Both the position numbers and the translations under genes were made by a program. From Sediminihabitans luteus (lineage in GTDB: Bacteria > Actinomycetota > Actinomycetes > Actinomycetales > Cellulomonadaceae), in assembly GCF_002797595.1 (NCBI RefSeq), contig NZ_PGFE01000002.1, forward strand, positions 540,337 through 604,336: a stretch of DNA of 64,000 nt. Reading direction: 5' to 3'. Positions 62,661-64,000 of the stretch are shown here, in pieces. A model generated the notes under the pieces. It ran no database searches, had not been told where the DNA came from, and saw only the letters and a list, made by a program, of their open reading frames with translations. Each line of letters starts with the position of its first letter. The stretch's first letter is position 1.

Positions 62661-63427
62661 GCCGCACCCGCCTCGCCGCCTGGGTCGGTGCCCTCGTCGC
62701 GACCGTCGTGCTCGCCGCCGCGCTCGCCCCCGCCTGGAGCGTCAACGCCTGGATCTCGGACCTCGGGGTGTTCGACGGCCCCGCCCCCGAGCTCACACCT
62801 CCCGCGGCCACGCCCGTCCCCACGCCCACCCCCACCCGCCTCCTCGAGGAAGCCGGCGACAGCACCCTCACCCGCACCCTCGTCAAGATCGTCTTCGCCG
62901 GCATCGCGCTGCTCGTCGCCGCCGTGATCGTCAGCTGGTTCCGTGGCGTGTCCTTGCGCCGCACCAGCACCATCCGGATGCGCGCCACCGACGCCGGGGG
63001 CACCGGCGAAGCCCTCGACGCCGACCCGGACGACCTCACGCCCGCACCCCTGCGCCGAGGCGTGCGCACCGCGACCGACCGCCTCGAGTCAGCCGCCACC
63101 CCCACCGACGGCGTCGTCGCCGCCTGGGTCGCGCTCGAGGAGTCCGCCGCCGACCTCGGCGCCCACCGCGACCCCGCGCAGACACCCACCGAGTTCACCA
63201 CCAAGGTCCTGCACCGCACCCAGGCCGACCCCCACGCCGTCACGACCCTGCGCGACCTGTACCTCCAGGCCCGGTTCGGCGACCACCCCCTCGACCCCAT
63301 CGCCGTCACGACCGCCCGCACCGCGCTCGAACGACTCACCGAGACGCTCACCCCCGAGGCCCGCGACACCAAGGCCCGCGACATCGAGACCCCCGGTACC
63401 ACCACGAGCACCCCCGGAGCGCCATGA
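62657..63427 (+). CDS. DUF4129-type membrane protein
   Basis: 256 residues with two membrane helices (LAAWVGALVATVVLAAALAP at the start; LVKIVFAGIALLVAAVIVSW near residue 75) flanking a short extracellular loop rich in Pro/Thr, then a cytoplasmic DUF4129-like helical domain (VVAAWVALEESAADLGAHRD, PTEFTTKVLHRTQADPHAV). Such proteins accompany MoxR-DUF58 operons. ATGA overlaps with both neighbours indicate one operon. Confidence 0.82.
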   Translation: MSRTRLAAWVGALVATVVLAAALAPAWSVNAWISDLGVFDGPAPELTPPAATPVPTPTPTRLLEEAGDSTLTRTLVKIVFAGIALLVAAVIVSWFRGVSLRRTSTIRMRATDAGGTGEALDADPDDLTPAPLRRGVRTATDRLESAATPTDGVVAAWVALEESAADLGAHRDPAQTPTEFTTKVLHRTQADPHAVTTLRDLYLQARFGDHPLDPIAVTTARTALERLTETLTPEARDTKARDIETPGTTTSTPGAP

Positions 63428-63942
63428 GCCGCCGCCGCCGCCGACCACGCCCCAGCGACCGCGTCCGCACCACCCGCCGTTTCGCCGTCGGCGCCACCCT
63501 GGCCGCCGTCGCCGCCGCCGTCCTCGGGATCGAACCCCTCCACGTGCTCGCCCTGCTCGCGCTCATCGTCAGCGCGGCCGCCCTGTGGAACACCGCACCC
63601 GACGACTCCCCCGTCGAGCTGCCCGCCACCCCCGGCTGGAGCCGCGACGGCACCCGCCGCGACGTCTCCCAGCTCGCCTGGGCCGTCCACGGCCGCGACC
63701 GACGCGTCGGCGAACGCGTCATCCGCCGCCTGCGCGACCTCGCCACCACGACCCTCGCCACCCACGGCGTCGACCTCGCAGACCCCACCCAGGCCGACCG
63801 CGCCCGCGCCCTCCTCGGCCCCAGCGCCCACGACGCGCTCACCGACACCACCCGCATGCCCACACCCCGCACCGCCGCCGCCGTCATGACGACCCTCGAG
63901 CAGCTCGCCGCCCGCACACCCGAGAGGCAGAACCACCCGTGA
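63424..63942 (+). CDS. Small membrane protein of MoxR/DUF58-type operon
   Basis: 172 residues: basic start, a hydrophobic hairpin (FAVGATLAAVAAAVLGIEPL, HVLALLALIVSAAALW) and a soluble domain (DVSQLAWAVHGRDRRVGERV). Not recognised on its own; position between the DUF4129 gene and a cut-off ORF fits a MoxR-type operon. Overlaps both neighbours by four bases. Confidence 0.75.
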   Translation: MSRRRRRPRPSDRVRTTRRFAVGATLAAVAAAVLGIEPLHVLALLALIVSAAALWNTAPDDSPVELPATPGWSRDGTRRDVSQLAWAVHGRDRRVGERVIRRLRDLATTTLATHGVDLADPTQADRARALLGPSAHDALTDTTRMPTPRTAAAVMTTLEQLAARTPERQNHP

Positions 63943-64000
63943 CCACCGAACCCACCGCCACGCACACCCCCACGACGCAGCAGCCCGCCCTCACCCCCAC
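63939..64000 (+). CDS. Truncated ORF at window end, possibly MoxR-type ATPase
   Basis: GTG at 63939 overlaps the preceding stop (GTGA). Only about 20 residues, MTTEPTATHTPTTQQPALTP, are inside the window: a disordered Thr/Pro-rich tail. MoxR ATPase is a guess from operon context alone. Confidence 0.5.
   Translation, partial: MTTEPTATHTPTTQQPALTP

Overview
The window is very GC-rich, gene-dense actinobacterial chromosome. The gene set (RbpA, mIHF, GarA, FtsR, PafB/PafC, HelY, truncated-type PriA, mycobacterial-style LexA boxes) and the signal-rich proteins point to Micrococcales, most likely Cellulomonadaceae; the genus is an inference from gene order and composition, not a database result.

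Layout. 1-22,998 is a housekeeping block, all on the + strand: pyrC-(PH protein)-carA-carB-pyrF, then mihF-gmk-rpoZ-coaBC-metK-priA, a HAD hydrolase, fmt-rsmB-rpe, an FMN riboswitch driving ribD-ribE-ribBA-ribH, and hisE-hisG. 23,144-25,090 is a cold-shock type DEAD-box helicase on the - strand. 25,478-31,372 is the conserved actinobacterial envelope/signalling cluster pgsA-DUF881-sbp-DUF881-garA-ftsR-bifunctional nuclease-merR, in the order seen around garA in mycobacteria. A secreted alkaline phosphatase with a candidate Pho box and a cardiolipin-synthase-like enzyme follow.

34,861-42,760 is a lower-conservation island: two tyrosine recombinases, two acetyltransferases, tandem repeats, a secreted subtilisin-like protease, small ORFs, and several unusual DNA sites. 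At 42,387-42,414 (- strand) lies a sequence matching the actinobacterial chromosome-dimer-resolution site dif, so the window appears to span the replication terminus. Gene direction supports this: mostly + before it, and a long - strand block after it. One recombinase has a perfect LexA (SOS) box upstream; a 12-8-12 loxP-like inverted repeat with an abutting SOS-like box lies between the other recombinase and dif.

42,762-49,964 holds an unknown protein, an alpha/beta hydrolase, and an RNA-polymerase protection neighbourhood: an APH-fold kinase and a HelR-type RNA polymerase recycling ATPase diverge from a rifamycin-associated element, followed by a Fic protein and RbpA with a SigR-type promoter. 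50,089-61,368 is the - strand block pafB-pafC-membrane protein-tatA-tatC-lipid kinase-helY-amidohydrolase-lnt. The + strand then carries a DUF3866 protein and the start of a membrane-protein operon (DUF4129 protein, small membrane protein, a cut-off ORF) running off the end.

Twelve genes show a TANNNT -10 hexamer 6-7 bases before the start codon and no Shine-Dalgarno sequence, the pattern of leaderless mRNAs. No tRNA, rRNA, insertion sequence or CRISPR array was seen.
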